From positions 2,807 through 19,980 of the forward strand of contig JALTAS010000034.1 of the NCBI GenBank assembly GCA_027058925.1: a DNA stretch of 17,174 nucleotides. The letters are read 5' to 3'. Source of the stretch: Persephonella sp. (GTDB lineage Bacteria > Aquificota > Aquificia > Aquificales > Hydrogenothermaceae). This document shows, piece after piece, positions 10,701 through 17,174 of this stretch. Each line of letters begins with the position of its first letter. Position 1 is the stretch's first letter. Under the pieces are notes generated by a model. It was not told the origin of the DNA. It saw only the letters and a list, made by a program, of their open reading frames with translations, and made no database searches. The position numbers and the translations under genes were made by a program.

Positions 10701-12274
10701 CCCAGCCTTAGCTCAAGAAGATACTTAACAATAGCAACCACATCAGGAAGCAGGATGAATCTTGCTTCTTCATCAAGATAAGGCTGAACTTTTATCTGTT
10801 TGAATTTTTTAGATTTAAGTTTTTGTACAACAGACCGATCTATCTTTGTTCCTGCTGGTATTGTTTCTTTTCCTACTTTAACGTCTTCTCCAAGTGCAAG
10901 TGGTGGATAGTTCTCAAGCAGTGTGTCAAGATCCAAAGGTTTTATAACTTCAGGGATCTCATGAACTTTTGCATTGAGCTTAACCCTTCCAACCTTAGAA
11001 AGATCGTATCTCTGTGGATCATAAAATATGTTTTCAAAAAGCTCATTAGCCCTTCTTAAAAATGCTTTAGGATCCATTACAGCCGTATCTGTTGGCCTCA
11101 TTTTTCTGTATATATCAACCCTTGCAGCATCTCTGAATGTAAAGTTGGCATTAATCTGAGGCTGATCTTTTTTCAGGGTTTCTATAAGAATGTTTCCATA
11201 GAGAGATTTTCTAAAAACAAGAGGGGAAATGGCAACAATCTCTTCTATATTTATTCTGTCATCATTCAGGTATTTATCAAGATTTTCAGGTTCAACAGCG
11301 ATTTCCCTTCTTATTGTTACAAGATTTCCTCTCTCATCTTTTTCTTCAATCGTGTATGTTATGAATATCTCATCATTTTTAAGCTGCTGTACAAGCTCGT
11401 CTTTTGTTACTTCTACACCCTTGTCATCAAAGATCTCACCATCTTTGATCTCAAATCTCTTTACATCACCGTAAAACTTTTTGAGTATTTTGTAAGCTGT
11501 ATCAAGACCAAAAGCCCTTAAGATTGTTGTTCCAAGAAGCTTTCTTCTGTCTATTTTCGCGTGGAATATCTCAACATTTGTTGCATACTCAAACTCAAGC
11601 CTTGAGCCTTTTTCCGGTATTATTGAACCTTTATATATTATCCTTGTTAAAATATCCTTAGTTTTATCTTCTTTGGCTTCAAAGAATATTCCGGAAGACC
11701 TTATAAGCTGCGAAACTATAACCCTTTCTGATCCATTTATTATAAAATAAGCATGTTCTGTCAGAAGAGGCACATCACCAAAATATACTTTTTGTTTTTT
11801 AATGGTCTTTGGTACAACCTCACCTGTTTCAGGATCTATCTGATTTATGATAAGCTCAAGCAAAACTCTCAAAGGGGCGCTGTATGTAAGCCCTTTATAT
11901 TTGCATTCTTCTACACTGTTTTTCTCTTTATATATTAATACTCCTCCACAGTACGGGCAGGGAACACCGGGCCCTCCAACATGCTCATTATCATCCTTAA
12001 CAGATTTTCTGCATCTTCCACACTCCCAGTCTCCAATTTCGTAAGCTATATAGTTTATTGTTATCTGACCGTTTGGATCCTCAAATGGGAAAGAGCTTTT
12101 AAATATTGCATGAAGTCCTTTATCTTCTCTTTCATAAGGATTTTTGTGGAACTGCACAAAATTTTCAAAAGATTCTTTTTGAACATGAAGAAGATCAGGA
12201 GGTTGTAGGACTTCTTTTCTTCTTGAAAGATTTTTTCTTAAAGGGTTGAAAGGCAACTTCTCTATATTCCTCAT
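7796..12274 (-). CDS. rpoB: DNA-directed RNA polymerase subunit beta
   Basis: This is the second large RNA polymerase subunit, 1492 aa, longer than the roughly 1340 of E. coli. It carries the fork/rifampicin region QLSQFMDQ...[13 protein letters not shown] with D605, H615 and S620, equivalent to E. coli D516, H526 and S531 and all in the susceptible state. Later come [30 protein letters not shown] and the C-terminal [20 protein letters not shown]. Near the N-terminus, a segment with CGRC (C85, C88) and CPYC (C106, C109) is inserted just before the conserved [12 protein letters not shown], and looks like a small zinc ribbon. The [13 protein letters not shown] is preferred because AGGTGG lies 6 nt upstream; an in-frame TTG at 12310 lacks a ribosome binding site. 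It follows rplL after a 130-nt spacer with an attenuator-like hairpin. Confidence 0.98.
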   Translation of the reverse strand: MRNIEKLPFNPLRKNLSRRKEVLQPPDLLHVQKESFENFVQFHKNPYEREDKGLHAIFKSSFPFEDPNGQITINYIAYEIGDWECGRCRKSVKDDNEHVGGPGVPCPYCGGVLIYKEKNSVEECKYKGLTYSAPLRVLLELIINQIDPETGEVVPKTIKKQKVYFGDVPLLTEHAYFIINGSERVIVSQLIRSSGIFFEAKEDKTKDILTRIIYKGSIIPEKGSRLEFEYATNVEIFHAKIDRRKLLGTTILRAFGLDTAYKILKKFYGDVKRFEIKDGEIFDDKGVEVTKDELVQQLKNDEIFITYTIEEKDERGNLVTIRREIAVEPENLDKYLNDDRINIEEIVAISPLVFRKSLYGNILIETLKKDQPQINANFTFRDAARVDIYRKMRPTDTAVMDPKAFLRRANELFENIFYDPQRYDLSKVGRVKLNAKVHEIPEVIKPLDLDTLLENYPPLALGEDVKVGKETIPAGTKIDRSVVQKLKSKKFKQIKVQPYLDEEARFILLPDVVAIVKYLLELRLGKKELDDIAHLGNRRVRPAGELLENQTRLGLVRMNKAFKDRVATVDIEDPNLKVADMINPRYVTGSILEFLKGGQLSQFMDQANPLAELTHKRRLSALGPGGLTRDSAKFEIRDVHPTHYGRVCPIETPEGQNIGLISSMTVFATINEFGFLVTPYRKVKNGVVTNEIEYLAAYDEEKYVIAQANAPIDEKGRFINERVLARAKGDIRLVSPKEVDYMDVSPKQVVSVSASLIPFLEHDDANRALMGSNMQRQAVPLLKTEYPLVGTGMEKIIAEHSGAAIIAKRGGVVESVSGDRIVIKVNPEEINTDDPLDIGLDIYELMKFKGSNQATCMNQRPLVRKGDTVVAGSVIADGTSTYKGELSLGKNVLVAFMPWRGYNFEDAIVISERLVKDDVFTSIHIEEFTCEARETKLGPEEITRNIVGVNEKALANLDEHGIVRVGAYVKPGDILVGKVTPKGETQPTPEEKLLLAIFGEKAADVKDSSLRVPAGVEGIVIDVQVFARKKPGRKENRYIQQLIDEEIERLDKELEEKKKFITSRRDELVKELIVGQKVPRDIKVAGKVILKKGEEITEETAPKVLRFIVVNPSGFLSDKDVIERVENIVNKAKLQLELWENIYEKQKQQAQRGADLKPGVNELVKVYIAQKRKIQVGDKMAGRHGNKGVISVVLPEEDMPFMEDGTSVDIVLNPLGVPSRMNVGQILETHLGLAAKKLGEKLGEELKKITGKEAIIKKIVEYYKIANTTGDKIVDKYREEDLKELERYLNTLDEETLKAVVKDLSQIGIPVRTPVFEGATEKDIKQMLKEAGFKENGKMKLIDGRTGEPFDFEVTAGYMYMLKLIHMVDDKIHARSTGPYSLITQQPLGGRAQFGGQRFGEMEVWALEAHGAAYSLQEMLTVKSDDIEGRKRVYESIVKGKYYYDIGVPESFKVLVRELKALALDVECRLEDGQQQTCDTVDIVSKSKKKEL

Positions 12275-12280
12275 ACTACA

Positions 12281-12286
12281 CCACCT
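12281..12286 (-). promoter_or_regulatory. Ribosome binding site of rpoB
   Basis: AGGTGG lies 6 nt before the ATG at 12272-12274 and fixes the start there rather than at the upstream in-frame TTG at 12310, which would add 12 residues lying on the tail of the attenuator. Confidence 0.7.
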
Positions 12287-12314
12287 TTTACTGTTTTTTG
12301 TCTTATTCAATTTT

Positions 12315-12359
12315 CAATAAAAATGAATAAAGGCAGACCACCCCAAAAATGGCCTGCCT
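12315..12359 (-). terminator. Terminator/attenuator hairpin in the rplL-rpoB spacer
   Basis: In the transcript, AGGCAGGCCA (12350-12359) pairs with TGGTCTGCCT (12331-12340) to give a 10-bp stem with one G-U pair and a 9-nt loop. A T-rich tail (TTATTCATTTTTATT) follows. The wobble pair works only in the minus-strand RNA; on the plus strand it would be an A-C mismatch, which supports a role in this operon's transcript. E. coli has a partial attenuator at the same position, lowering rpoBC expression relative to the ribosomal proteins. The rest of the 130-nt spacer shows no convincing promoter. Confidence 0.75.
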
Positions 12360-12404
12360 CAAGCATTTTATAAGCTAACTCCAAAAGGATAGATAACTGT
12401 CAAC

Positions 12405-12788
12405 TTACTTAATTTCGACAGTAGCACCTGCTTCTTCAAGTTTTGCTTTGATCTGTTCAGCTTCTTCTTTGGAAACTCCCTCTTTGATCGGTTTTGGTGC
12501 AGAATCAACAAGTTCTTTAGCCTCTTTAAGTCCGAGACCTGTGATTTCTCTAACAACCTTGATAACGTTGATCTTTTTCTCCCCTGGGCTTTGGAGAACA
12601 ACATCAAACTCTGTTTTCTCCTCTGCAGGAGCTCCTGCAGCAGCTCCCCCAGCAGCCGGAGCAGCCGCCACCATGGCAGCAGCAGATACACCAAACTCTT
12701 CTTCAAGCTCTTTTACAAGCTCTGCAAGCTCTAAAACAGTCATGTTTTTGATAGCTTCTTTGATCTCCTCTTTTGAGATTGTTGCCAT
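12405..12788 (-). CDS. rplL: 50S ribosomal protein L7/L12
   Basis: L7/L12 forms the mobile stalk that recruits EF-Tu, EF-G and other GTPases to the ribosome. The product is 127 aa. An N-terminal dimerisation and L10-binding helix region (about 1-35) is followed by an Ala/Gly/Pro-rich hinge (about 39-56) and a C-terminal factor-binding domain containing [20 protein letters not shown] and the ending GATVEIK. The ATG has AAGGAGG upstream. It lies 33 nt after rplJ and is the last gene before the attenuator-like hairpin, which fits the need for several copies per ribosome. Confidence 0.98.
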   Translation of the reverse strand: MATISKEEIKEAIKNMTVLELAELVKELEEEFGVSAAAMVAAAPAAGGAAAGAPAEEKTEFDVVLQSPGEKKINVIKVVREITGLGLKEAKELVDSAPKPIKEGVSKEEAEQIKAKLEEAGATVEIK

Positions 12789-12821
12789 AGTATTAAAACC
12801 TCCTTAATTTTTTTCAGTTTA

Positions 12822-13367
12822 TTAACCTTGTTTTTCTTTTTCTTCTTTTATTGCGTTAAGCACCATTACAGCCTTCTGTGGCACAGCATTAAGAACACGT
12901 ACAAAGTTTGTAACCGGAGCCATCATTGTTGCAAAGAGTTGTGCAAGCAGTTCTTCTCTGCCTGGGAGAGAAGCAAGCTCATCAATCTTCTCAGGTGTTG
13001 CAAAACTTCCCTCAACAAGGCCTGCTTTAACTTTTGCCTTTTCATTTTCTTTTAAAAACTCCTTAAGGGCTTTTGCAGCAGCAACTATATCCTCGTAAGC
13101 AAAAATAACTGCAGATGGCCCTTGGAAAATTTCAATTTTATCATAAAGTTCTGTTTCATTGCAAGCCCTGTAAAGAACAGTATTCTTAATAACCTTTATC
13201 TCTGCATCCTTTTTTCTTATCTCTTTTCTAAAATCTGCCATTGAGTTTGCATCAATCCCAGTAAAATCAAAAATAACCATAAGTTTAGCTCTATCTATCT
13301 TTTGTTTTACCTCATCAACTACCTGCTGTTTTCTCAGTATTGATTTTCTAACTTCTGTTGTTGACAT
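12822..13367 (-). CDS. rplJ: 50S ribosomal protein L10
   Basis: L10 anchors the L7/L12 dimers at the stalk base. The 181-aa product starts MSTTEVRKSILRKQQVVDEV. It has the family's N-terminal RNA-binding domain (VIFDFTGIDANSMADFRKEIR, IKVIKNTVLYRA) and a C-terminal helix (about 135-181) for L7/L12 binding. The start is supported by TTGGAGGAT 5-11 nt upstream. It lies only 14 nt after rplA, leaving no room for the long L10-binding leader seen in E. coli and Bacillus, so autogenous control would need sequences inside rplA. Confidence 0.97.
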   Translation of the reverse strand: MSTTEVRKSILRKQQVVDEVKQKIDRAKLMVIFDFTGIDANSMADFRKEIRKKDAEIKVIKNTVLYRACNETELYDKIEIFQGPSAVIFAYEDIVAAAKALKEFLKENEKAKVKAGLVEGSFATPEKIDELASLPGREELLAQLFATMMAPVTNFVRVLNAVPQKAVMVLNAIKEEKEKQG

Positions 13368-13381
13368 TTTCTATCCTCCAA

Positions 13382-14110
13382 TTAAGCTGCTTTTGCTTCA
13401 AGTGATCTGAGTATTGAAGCAATATCAAGCCTTACAGACGGGCTCATAGTTGTTTTTACAACAGCATTTTTTATGTACTGCCCTTTAAGACCTGAAGGCC
13501 TGAGTTTCTGAACTGTTTCTATAACTTCAAGGGCATTTTCAACAAGTTTCTGTTTATCAAAAGATATCTTACCTATAGGTATATGAAGGTTTCCTGTTTT
13601 ATCTACCTTAAATTCAACTCTACCTTTTTTTGCCTCTTCAACAGCTTTTCCAACATTTTGTGTAACCGTTCCAACTTTTGGATTAGGCATTAGCCCTCTT
13701 GGACCAAGAATTCTACCAAGCTTGGCAACTTTCGGCATCATATCTGGAGTGGCAATCACCACATCAAAATCAAGCCAGTTTTCTTTCAGTATCTTATTTA
13801 TTAGATCCTCACCACCAACATAATCAGCCCCTGCTTCTTCTGCTTCTTTTACCTTTTCTCCCTGTGTAATAACCAGAACCTTGAGCTCTTTTCCAAGACC
13901 ATGGGGAAGAACGACAGATCCTCTTACCATCTGATCTGCATATCTTGGGTCAACACCTAATTTGAATATAAGTTCAACAGTCTCATCAAACTTTCTCTGG
14001 AGAACATCTTCCATTTTCTTGAGTGTATCTATAGCTTCCTCAAGAGAGTAAAATTTGTTTTTATCTACAAGTTTTAGAGCCTCAAGATATTTTTTTCCTC
14101 TTCTTGCCAT
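13382..14110 (-). CDS. rplA: 50S ribosomal protein L1
   Basis: L1 forms the mobile stalk at the ribosomal E site and in many bacteria represses its own operon. The 242-aa product starts [20 protein letters not shown]. It has the conserved blocks [33 protein letters not shown] and the C-terminal TMSPSVRLD. Length is normal (about 230-245). The ATG lies 2 nt after the rplK stop, and its GGAGG site overlaps the end of rplK, so translational coupling is likely. Confidence 0.98.
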   Translation of the reverse strand: MARRGKKYLEALKLVDKNKFYSLEEAIDTLKKMEDVLQRKFDETVELIFKLGVDPRYADQMVRGSVVLPHGLGKELKVLVITQGEKVKEAEEAGADYVGGEDLINKILKENWLDFDVVIATPDMMPKVAKLGRILGPRGLMPNPKVGTVTQNVGKAVEEAKKGRVEFKVDKTGNLHIPIGKISFDKQKLVENALEVIETVQKLRPSGLKGQYIKNAVVKTTMSPSVRLDIASILRSLEAKAA

Positions 14111-14112
14111 GG

Positions 14113-14550
14113 CTACGCCTCCAATCCTTCTACTTCAATACCCATAGAACGGGCTGTTCCAGCAATAATTCTTACCGCAGCTTCCATATCTTCTGTGTTT
14201 AGATCTTTCATCTTTATTTTTGCGATCTCTTCAAGCTGCTCTCTTGTTACCTTACCTACCTTTTCCCTCTTTGGATCAGAAGCACCTTTTTTAATCCCTG
14301 CAGCTTCTTTCAACAGATAAGACGCCGGTGGAGTTTTCAGGATGAATGTGAAAGATCTGTCTGCATAAACTGTGATAACTACCGGAACTATAGTTCCAGG
14401 TTTCATCTCGGCTGTAGCCGCATTAAAACTTTTGACAAACTCCATTATGTTCACACCATGCTGACCTAAAGCAGGACCAACAGGTGGAGATGGAGAAGCC
14501 TGTTGAGCCGGTATCATCAGCTCAATTGTTCCTACTACCTTTTTAGCCAT
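14113..14550 (-). CDS. rplK: 50S ribosomal protein L11
   Basis: L11 binds the GTPase-associated centre of 23S rRNA and is the target region of thiostrepton; it also takes part in the stringent response. The 145-aa product starts [20 protein letters not shown]. It carries the N-terminal proline-rich segment [17 protein letters not shown], the linker [11 protein letters not shown] and a C-terminal rRNA-binding domain with [15 protein letters not shown]. The ATG has AAGGAGG upstream in the 24-nt gap after nusG. That gap is too short for the L1-binding leader that controls rplKA in E. coli. The gene ends with TAG directly before rplA. Confidence 0.98.
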   Translation of the reverse strand: MAKKVVGTIELMIPAQQASPSPPVGPALGQHGVNIMEFVKSFNAATAEMKPGTIVPVVITVYADRSFTFILKTPPASYLLKEAAGIKKGASDPKREKVGKVTREQLEEIAKIKMKDLNTEDMEAAVRIIAGTARSMGIEVEGLEA

Positions 14551-14574
14551 AAAAATTACACCTCCTTGAGTCTT

Positions 14575-15363
14575 TTAGATCTTTTCCACCTGGGAGAACT
14601 CAAGTTCAACCGGTGTTGATCTTCCAAATATAGAAATTGAAACAACAAGTTTTTCTTTTTCAGGTATAACTTCCTCCACTGTACCTGTAAAGTTCATAAA
14701 TGGACCTTCAATAACCCTTACCTGATCACCCTTCTGGAACAGAAGTTTTTTAACCTTAGGAGCTCCTTTCTCTATCTGGCTCAGAACTTTCTGTATATCC
14801 TTTTCCTCAAGTGGAACAGGCATTCCCCCTGCACTTACAAAACCAATTATGTAAGGGGTCTTTTTTATCAGATCTATAAGATCATCATTCAGCTCAGCTT
14901 TTATAAGTAGGTACCCTGGAAATATTTTATTTTCAAGTATTATTTTTGCTTCTGTTTTATTTTCTTTACACTGGATTTTCTGCCCTGGTTTAAAGATAGG
15001 GCTGTGGTTAACGCACTGCTCATCACCTTCAACACTTTCGGCTACTTTTACCTTACCATCTTCTATAACGAACTTTGTTACCCCTTTTTTACCCATAACT
15101 TCAATTTCTCTATTTGCGCCTTTAAGTGATAATCTGTATCTTTCCTTACCAAGGGATTTTATAACAACCTTTTCTTCAGCAGGGACTAGTACTTTCTCAA
15201 CAAGATACTTCATGTTATTGAGTTCTAACATTCTCAATAGGTTTTCTTTTGCTCTTATCTCAAGATTTGATTGTGTGTACAGGGCATACCATTTCTTTTT
15301 TTCTTCTTTTTCTTCCTGGACTTTATTTTCAAGCTCTTCTTTACTCTTTTTTTCCTCAGACAT
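14575..15363 (-). CDS. nusG: Transcription elongation/termination factor NusG with an inserted domain
   Basis: NusG binds RNA polymerase through its NGN domain and links it to Rho or the ribosome through its KOW domain. This protein has 262 residues, versus about 181 in E. coli. Residues 1-24 are a Lys/Glu-rich extension. The NGN domain starts at [13 protein letters not shown] and is split at VPAEE (60-64) by about 75-80 residues, resuming at [15 protein letters not shown] (144-158). The KOW domain occupies about 209-262 ([21 protein letters not shown]). The insertion contains C117 and C132. Aquifex aeolicus NusG is known to have an extra domain at this place. ATG start with AAGGGG upstream, 14 nt after secE. 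The classic secE-nusG-rplK order supports the assignment. Confidence 0.97.
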   Translation of the reverse strand: MSEEKKSKEELENKVQEEKEEKKKWYALYTQSNLEIRAKENLLRMLELNNMKYLVEKVLVPAEEKVVIKSLGKERYRLSLKGANREIEVMGKKGVTKFVIEDGKVKVAESVEGDEQCVNHSPIFKPGQKIQCKENKTEAKIILENKIFPGYLLIKAELNDDLIDLIKKTPYIIGFVSAGGMPVPLEEKDIQKVLSQIEKGAPKVKKLLFQKGDQVRVIEGPFMNFTGTVEEVIPEKEKLVVSISIFGRSTPVELEFSQVEKI

Positions 15364-15377
15364 TAATTTACCCCTTA

Positions 15378-15566
15378 TTATTTATAAAGGTAGTTAAACA
15401 ACCTCTCAAAAATCAGATCAAGTCCCCACAGGTAAAGAGACACGAGGAGTGTAAAAACTATTACAGCCACAGTTGCATTCCTTACCAAATTCTTTGATGG
15501 CCATGCAACCTTCTTAAGTTCCTCCTGAACCTCTTTTAAGAACTTTGGTATCTCATTAACCTTCAT
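15378..15566 (-). CDS. secE: Preprotein translocase subunit SecE
   Basis: SecE is the small essential clamp of the SecYEG channel in the inner membrane. The 62-aa product is the short single-span form: an amphipathic helix ([24 protein letters not shown]) with the family signature KVAWPS at 19-24, then one membrane helix at about 31-52 ([19 protein letters not shown]). The ATG has GGAGAG upstream. Its start is only 18 nt from the 3' end of the tRNA-Trp, so tRNA maturation should generate the 5' end of the secE-nusG mRNA unless a promoter lies further upstream. Confidence 0.95.
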   Translation of the reverse strand: MKVNEIPKFLKEVQEELKKVAWPSKNLVRNATVAVIVFTLLVSLYLWGLDLIFERLFNYLYK

Positions 15567-15584
15567 CTACTCTCCAATACTAAG

Positions 15585-15657
15585 CGGGGCAGGAAGGACT
15601 CGAACCCTCGACCGCGGGATTTGGAGTCCCGTGCTCTACCAACTGAGCTACTGCCCC
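15585..15657 (-). tRNA. trpT: tRNA-Trp (anticodon CCA)
   Basis: The 73-nt cloverleaf folds fully: 7-bp acceptor GGGGCAG/CTGCCCC with discriminator G, D-arm GCTC-AGTTGGTA-GAGC, anticodon arm CGGGA-CTCCAAA-TCCCG, 5-nt variable loop, and T-arm GAGGG-TTCGAGT-CCTTC with one G-T pair. The anticodon is CCA. The 3' CCA tail is not encoded (CTT follows), so it must be added. It is embedded in the operon, 8 nt after the rpmG stop and 18 nt before secE. trpT next to tufB and secE is also seen in E. coli. Confidence 0.97.
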
Positions 15658-15665
15658 TTTTTCCT

Positions 15666-15818
15666 TTATTTTATCTCCCTATGAACTGTGTGTTTTCTGC
15701 AAAACTTACAGTATTTCTTGAGCTCAAGCCTCTCTGTATGTTTCCTTTTATTTTTGGTTGTTGTGTAGTTTTTTCTCTTGCATTCTGTGCAGGCTAAAGT
15801 TATTATCTCTCTTGGCAT
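15666..15818 (-). CDS. rpmG: 50S ribosomal protein L33, zinc-binding type
   Basis: L33 is a small 50S protein near the E site. The 50-aa product reads [20 protein letters not shown]... and ends TVHREIK. Two CxxC pairs (C10, C13 and C37, C40) make a zinc ribbon, so this is the Cys-containing (C+) form that depends on zinc. The ATG is preceded by AAGGGG at 15827-15832. It starts 15 nt after tuf, and the tRNA-Trp 5' end is 8 nt beyond its stop. The rpmG-secE-nusG order is common in bacteria. Confidence 0.95.
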   Translation of the reverse strand: MPREIITLACTECKRKNYTTTKNKRKHTERLELKKYCKFCRKHTVHREIK

Positions 15819-15833
15819 ATCTCTATCCCCTTA

Positions 15834-17024
15834 TTACTCAATTATTTTAGTAACGACACCAGCACCAACAGTTCTACCACCTTCCCTGATAGCAAACCTC
15901 ATCTGCTCCTCTATAGCTACTGGCTCCATTAATTCTACTGTCAGCTCTACATTATCCCCTGGCATCACCATCTCCTGCCCCTCTGGTAGCTCCACTACTG
16001 TACCTGTGATGTCTGCTGTCCTGATGTAAAACTGTGGCCTGTACCCAAGGAAAAATGGTGTATGCCTTCCTCCTTCCTCTTTTGAAAGTATGTATACCTG
16101 TGCCTTGAATTTCTTGTGTGGTGTTATTGTCCCTGGTGCTGCTAATACCTGTCCCCTCTCTACTTCGTCTTTCCCTACTCCTCTCAGTAACACCCCTACG
16201 TTGTCCCCTGCTACTGCCTCGTCCAGTGTCTTCCTGAACATCTCTATTCCTGTTACTACTGTCTTCCTTATCTCGTCTGATAGCCCTACTATCTCTACTT
16301 CATCTCCTACTTTCAGTGTCCCTCTCTCTACTCTCCCTGTTACTACTGTTCCCCTTCCTGATATTGTAAATACGTCCTCTATAGCCATCAGGAATGGTTT
16401 GTCTGTCGCCCTCTCTGGTGTTGGTATGTAGTTGTCCATTGCGTCTAACAGCTCTTCTATTGATTTGACCCATTTCTCCTCGTCGTTTAATGCTCCAAGT
16501 GCTGATCCCCTGATTACTGGTACGTCATCCCCTGGAAATTCGTACTTGTTGAGTAGTTCCCTTACCTCTAATTCAACAAGCTCTAAAAGCTCCTCGTCAT
16601 CTACCATGTCGCATTTGTTTAAAAATACTACAATGTATGGCACGTTAACCTGTCTTGCCAGTAGCACGTGCTCCCTTGTCTGGGGCATTGGTCCATCTGC
16701 AGCTGATACTACAAGTATAGCCCCGTCCATCTGGGCTGCTCCTGTTATCATGTTCTTGATGTAGTCTGCGTGCCCTGGACAGTCTACGTGGGCATAATGC
16801 CTCTTCTCTGTCTCGTATTCTACGTGTGTGATGTTGATTGTTATTCCCCTGTCTCTCTCCTCTGGTGCCTTGTCTATATCCCCGTACCCTATAAACTCTG
16901 CCAGCCCTTTCTTTGATAGTACGTATGTTATCGCCGCTGTTAATGTCGTCTTACCGTGGTCAACGTGCCCTATTGTCCCCACGTTTACGTGCTCTTTCTT
17001 CCTCTCAAATTTCTCTCTCGCCAT
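15834..17024 (-). CDS. tuf: Elongation factor Tu
   Basis: EF-Tu carries aminoacyl-tRNA to the ribosomal A site as a GTP complex. The 396-aa product has G1 GHVDHGKT at 19-26, G3 DCPGH at 81-85, G4 NKCD at 136-139, and complete domains II and III ending VVTKIIE; length is normal. The ATG has GGAGGT upstream, 30 nt after the fusA stop; two TAA codons end it. Codon use differs from all neighbours. In the stretch I back-translated (about residues 190-376) Val is 19 GTA and 3 GTG with no GTT or GTC, and GGG, GAG and ACA dominate. The last 20 or so codons switch to GGT, GTT, GCT and ACT. Its flanks come from two usual tuf settings, fusA upstream and rpmG-trpT-secE downstream, so it may be a merged copy of two genes. 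Confidence 0.98.
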   Translation of the reverse strand: MAREKFERKKEHVNVGTIGHVDHGKTTLTAAITYVLSKKGLAEFIGYGDIDKAPEERDRGITINITHVEYETEKRHYAHVDCPGHADYIKNMITGAAQMDGAILVVSAADGPMPQTREHVLLARQVNVPYIVVFLNKCDMVDDEELLELVELEVRELLNKYEFPGDDVPVIRGSALGALNDEEKWVKSIEELLDAMDNYIPTPERATDKPFLMAIEDVFTISGRGTVVTGRVERGTLKVGDEVEIVGLSDEIRKTVVTGIEMFRKTLDEAVAGDNVGVLLRGVGKDEVERGQVLAAPGTITPHKKFKAQVYILSKEEGGRHTPFFLGYRPQFYIRTADITGTVVELPEGQEMVMPGDNVELTVELMEPVAIEEQMRFAIREGGRTVGAGVVTKIIE

Positions 17025-17054
17025 TCTTTTTATTACCTCCTTTTATTCTAATTA

Positions 17055-17174
17055 TTAGCTTGTAGCTTTGGCTCTTTCGCCGGCTATTTCATCTGCAATA
17101 TTTTTTGGAACTTCTTCATATTTTTCAAATACCATTGAGAATGTTGCTCTACCCTGTGTTAAAGATCTAAGATC
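17055..17174 (-). CDS. fusA: Elongation factor G, C-terminal 39 codons (runs in from the right edge)
   Basis: The frame [20 protein letters not shown]...GERAKATS followed by TAA matches the end of EF-G domain V. In known EF-Gs it follows the motif (S/A)EMFGYAT. It lies 30 nt upstream of tuf in the standard fusA-tuf order. It is very probably the missing end of the fusA that leaves the left edge at ...KAEVPL. Joining the two edges directly would frameshift into a stop, and about 23 nt (the eight intervening residues minus one base already present) are needed to restore the frame. The start of this fragment is outside the window. Confidence 0.95.
   Translation of the reverse strand, partial: DLRSLTQGRATFSMVFEKYEEVPKNIADEIAGERAKATS

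Noticed and set aside
12275..12310. Longer rpoB start at TTG 12310
   Set aside because: There is no Shine-Dalgarno sequence before it, the added 12 residues do not look like RpoB, and the ATG at 12274 has AGGTGG at the right distance.
12367..12403. Promoter between rplL and rpoB (TTGACA at 12398-12403 with TATAAA at 12367-12372)
   Set aside because: The two boxes are 25 nt apart, far from the 16-18 nt required, and the hairpin directly downstream would interfere.
12625..12670. Ala/Gly/Pro-rich repeat-like stretch in rplL
   Set aside because: It encodes the normal flexible hinge of L7/L12, not an independent repeat element.
12368..12706. A minus-strand 112-codon frame overlapping rplL
   Set aside because: It is an out-of-frame shadow of rplL; the rplL frame has full L7/L12 conservation and a proper ribosome binding site.

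Overview
The window is a compact bacterial translation/transcription super-locus with every gene on the minus strand. Read in the direction of transcription (right to left) it holds: the end of fusA, tuf, rpmG, tRNA-Trp(CCA), secE, nusG, rplK, rplA, rplJ, rplL, rpoB, rpoC, rpsL, rpsG and most of fusA. This is the secE-nusG / rplKAJL-rpoBC block joined directly to the str operon (rpsL-rpsG-fusA-tuf). Several features point to the Aquificales, probably the Hydrogenothermaceae (Persephonella or Sulfurihydrogenibium-like): AT-rich DNA, a 262-aa NusG with a large insertion in its N-terminal domain, a long RpoB with an N-terminal zinc-ribbon insertion, and a 1586-aa RpoC with both an N-terminal insertion and an SI3-like trigger-loop insertion. 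The family call is inference; genus cannot be fixed from sequence reading alone.

Right part (15.4-17.2 kb): the last 39 codons of EF-G, then EF-Tu 30 nt later, ribosomal protein L33, a tRNA-Trp squeezed between rpmG and secE, and the single-span translocase subunit SecE. Middle (12.3-15.4 kb): NusG and ribosomal proteins L11, L1, L10 and L7/L12 with gaps of 2-33 nt, ending in a 130-nt spacer with a strong hairpin before rpoB. Left-middle (2.98-12.3 kb): the two large RNA polymerase subunits, with a small UUCG hairpin between them and a terminator-like hairpin after rpoC. Left (0-2.9 kb): a consensus-like promoter (TTGACT-17-TATAAT) starts rpsL-rpsG-fusA, and fusA runs off the left edge.

The two window edges carry complementary pieces of what looks like one fusA. 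The left piece stops at ...KAEVPL and the right piece starts at [10 protein letters not shown]. In EF-G these motifs are separated only by about eight residues (A/S-E-M-F-G-Y-A-T), so only about 23 nt are missing. The window therefore behaves like a circular molecule opened inside fusA. The likeliest explanation is not a real plasmid but a chromosomal loop between two near-identical direct tuf copies (one after fusA, one before rpmG/secE) that assembly collapsed into one. The single tuf shown is then a merged copy, and the fusA-tuf-rpmG adjacency may not exist in the chromosome. I found no novel defence, mobile or biosynthetic system. The points of interest are this topology, the unusual codon usage of tuf, and lineage-specific insertions and RNA structures. 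No gene-free stretch exceeds 150 nt.
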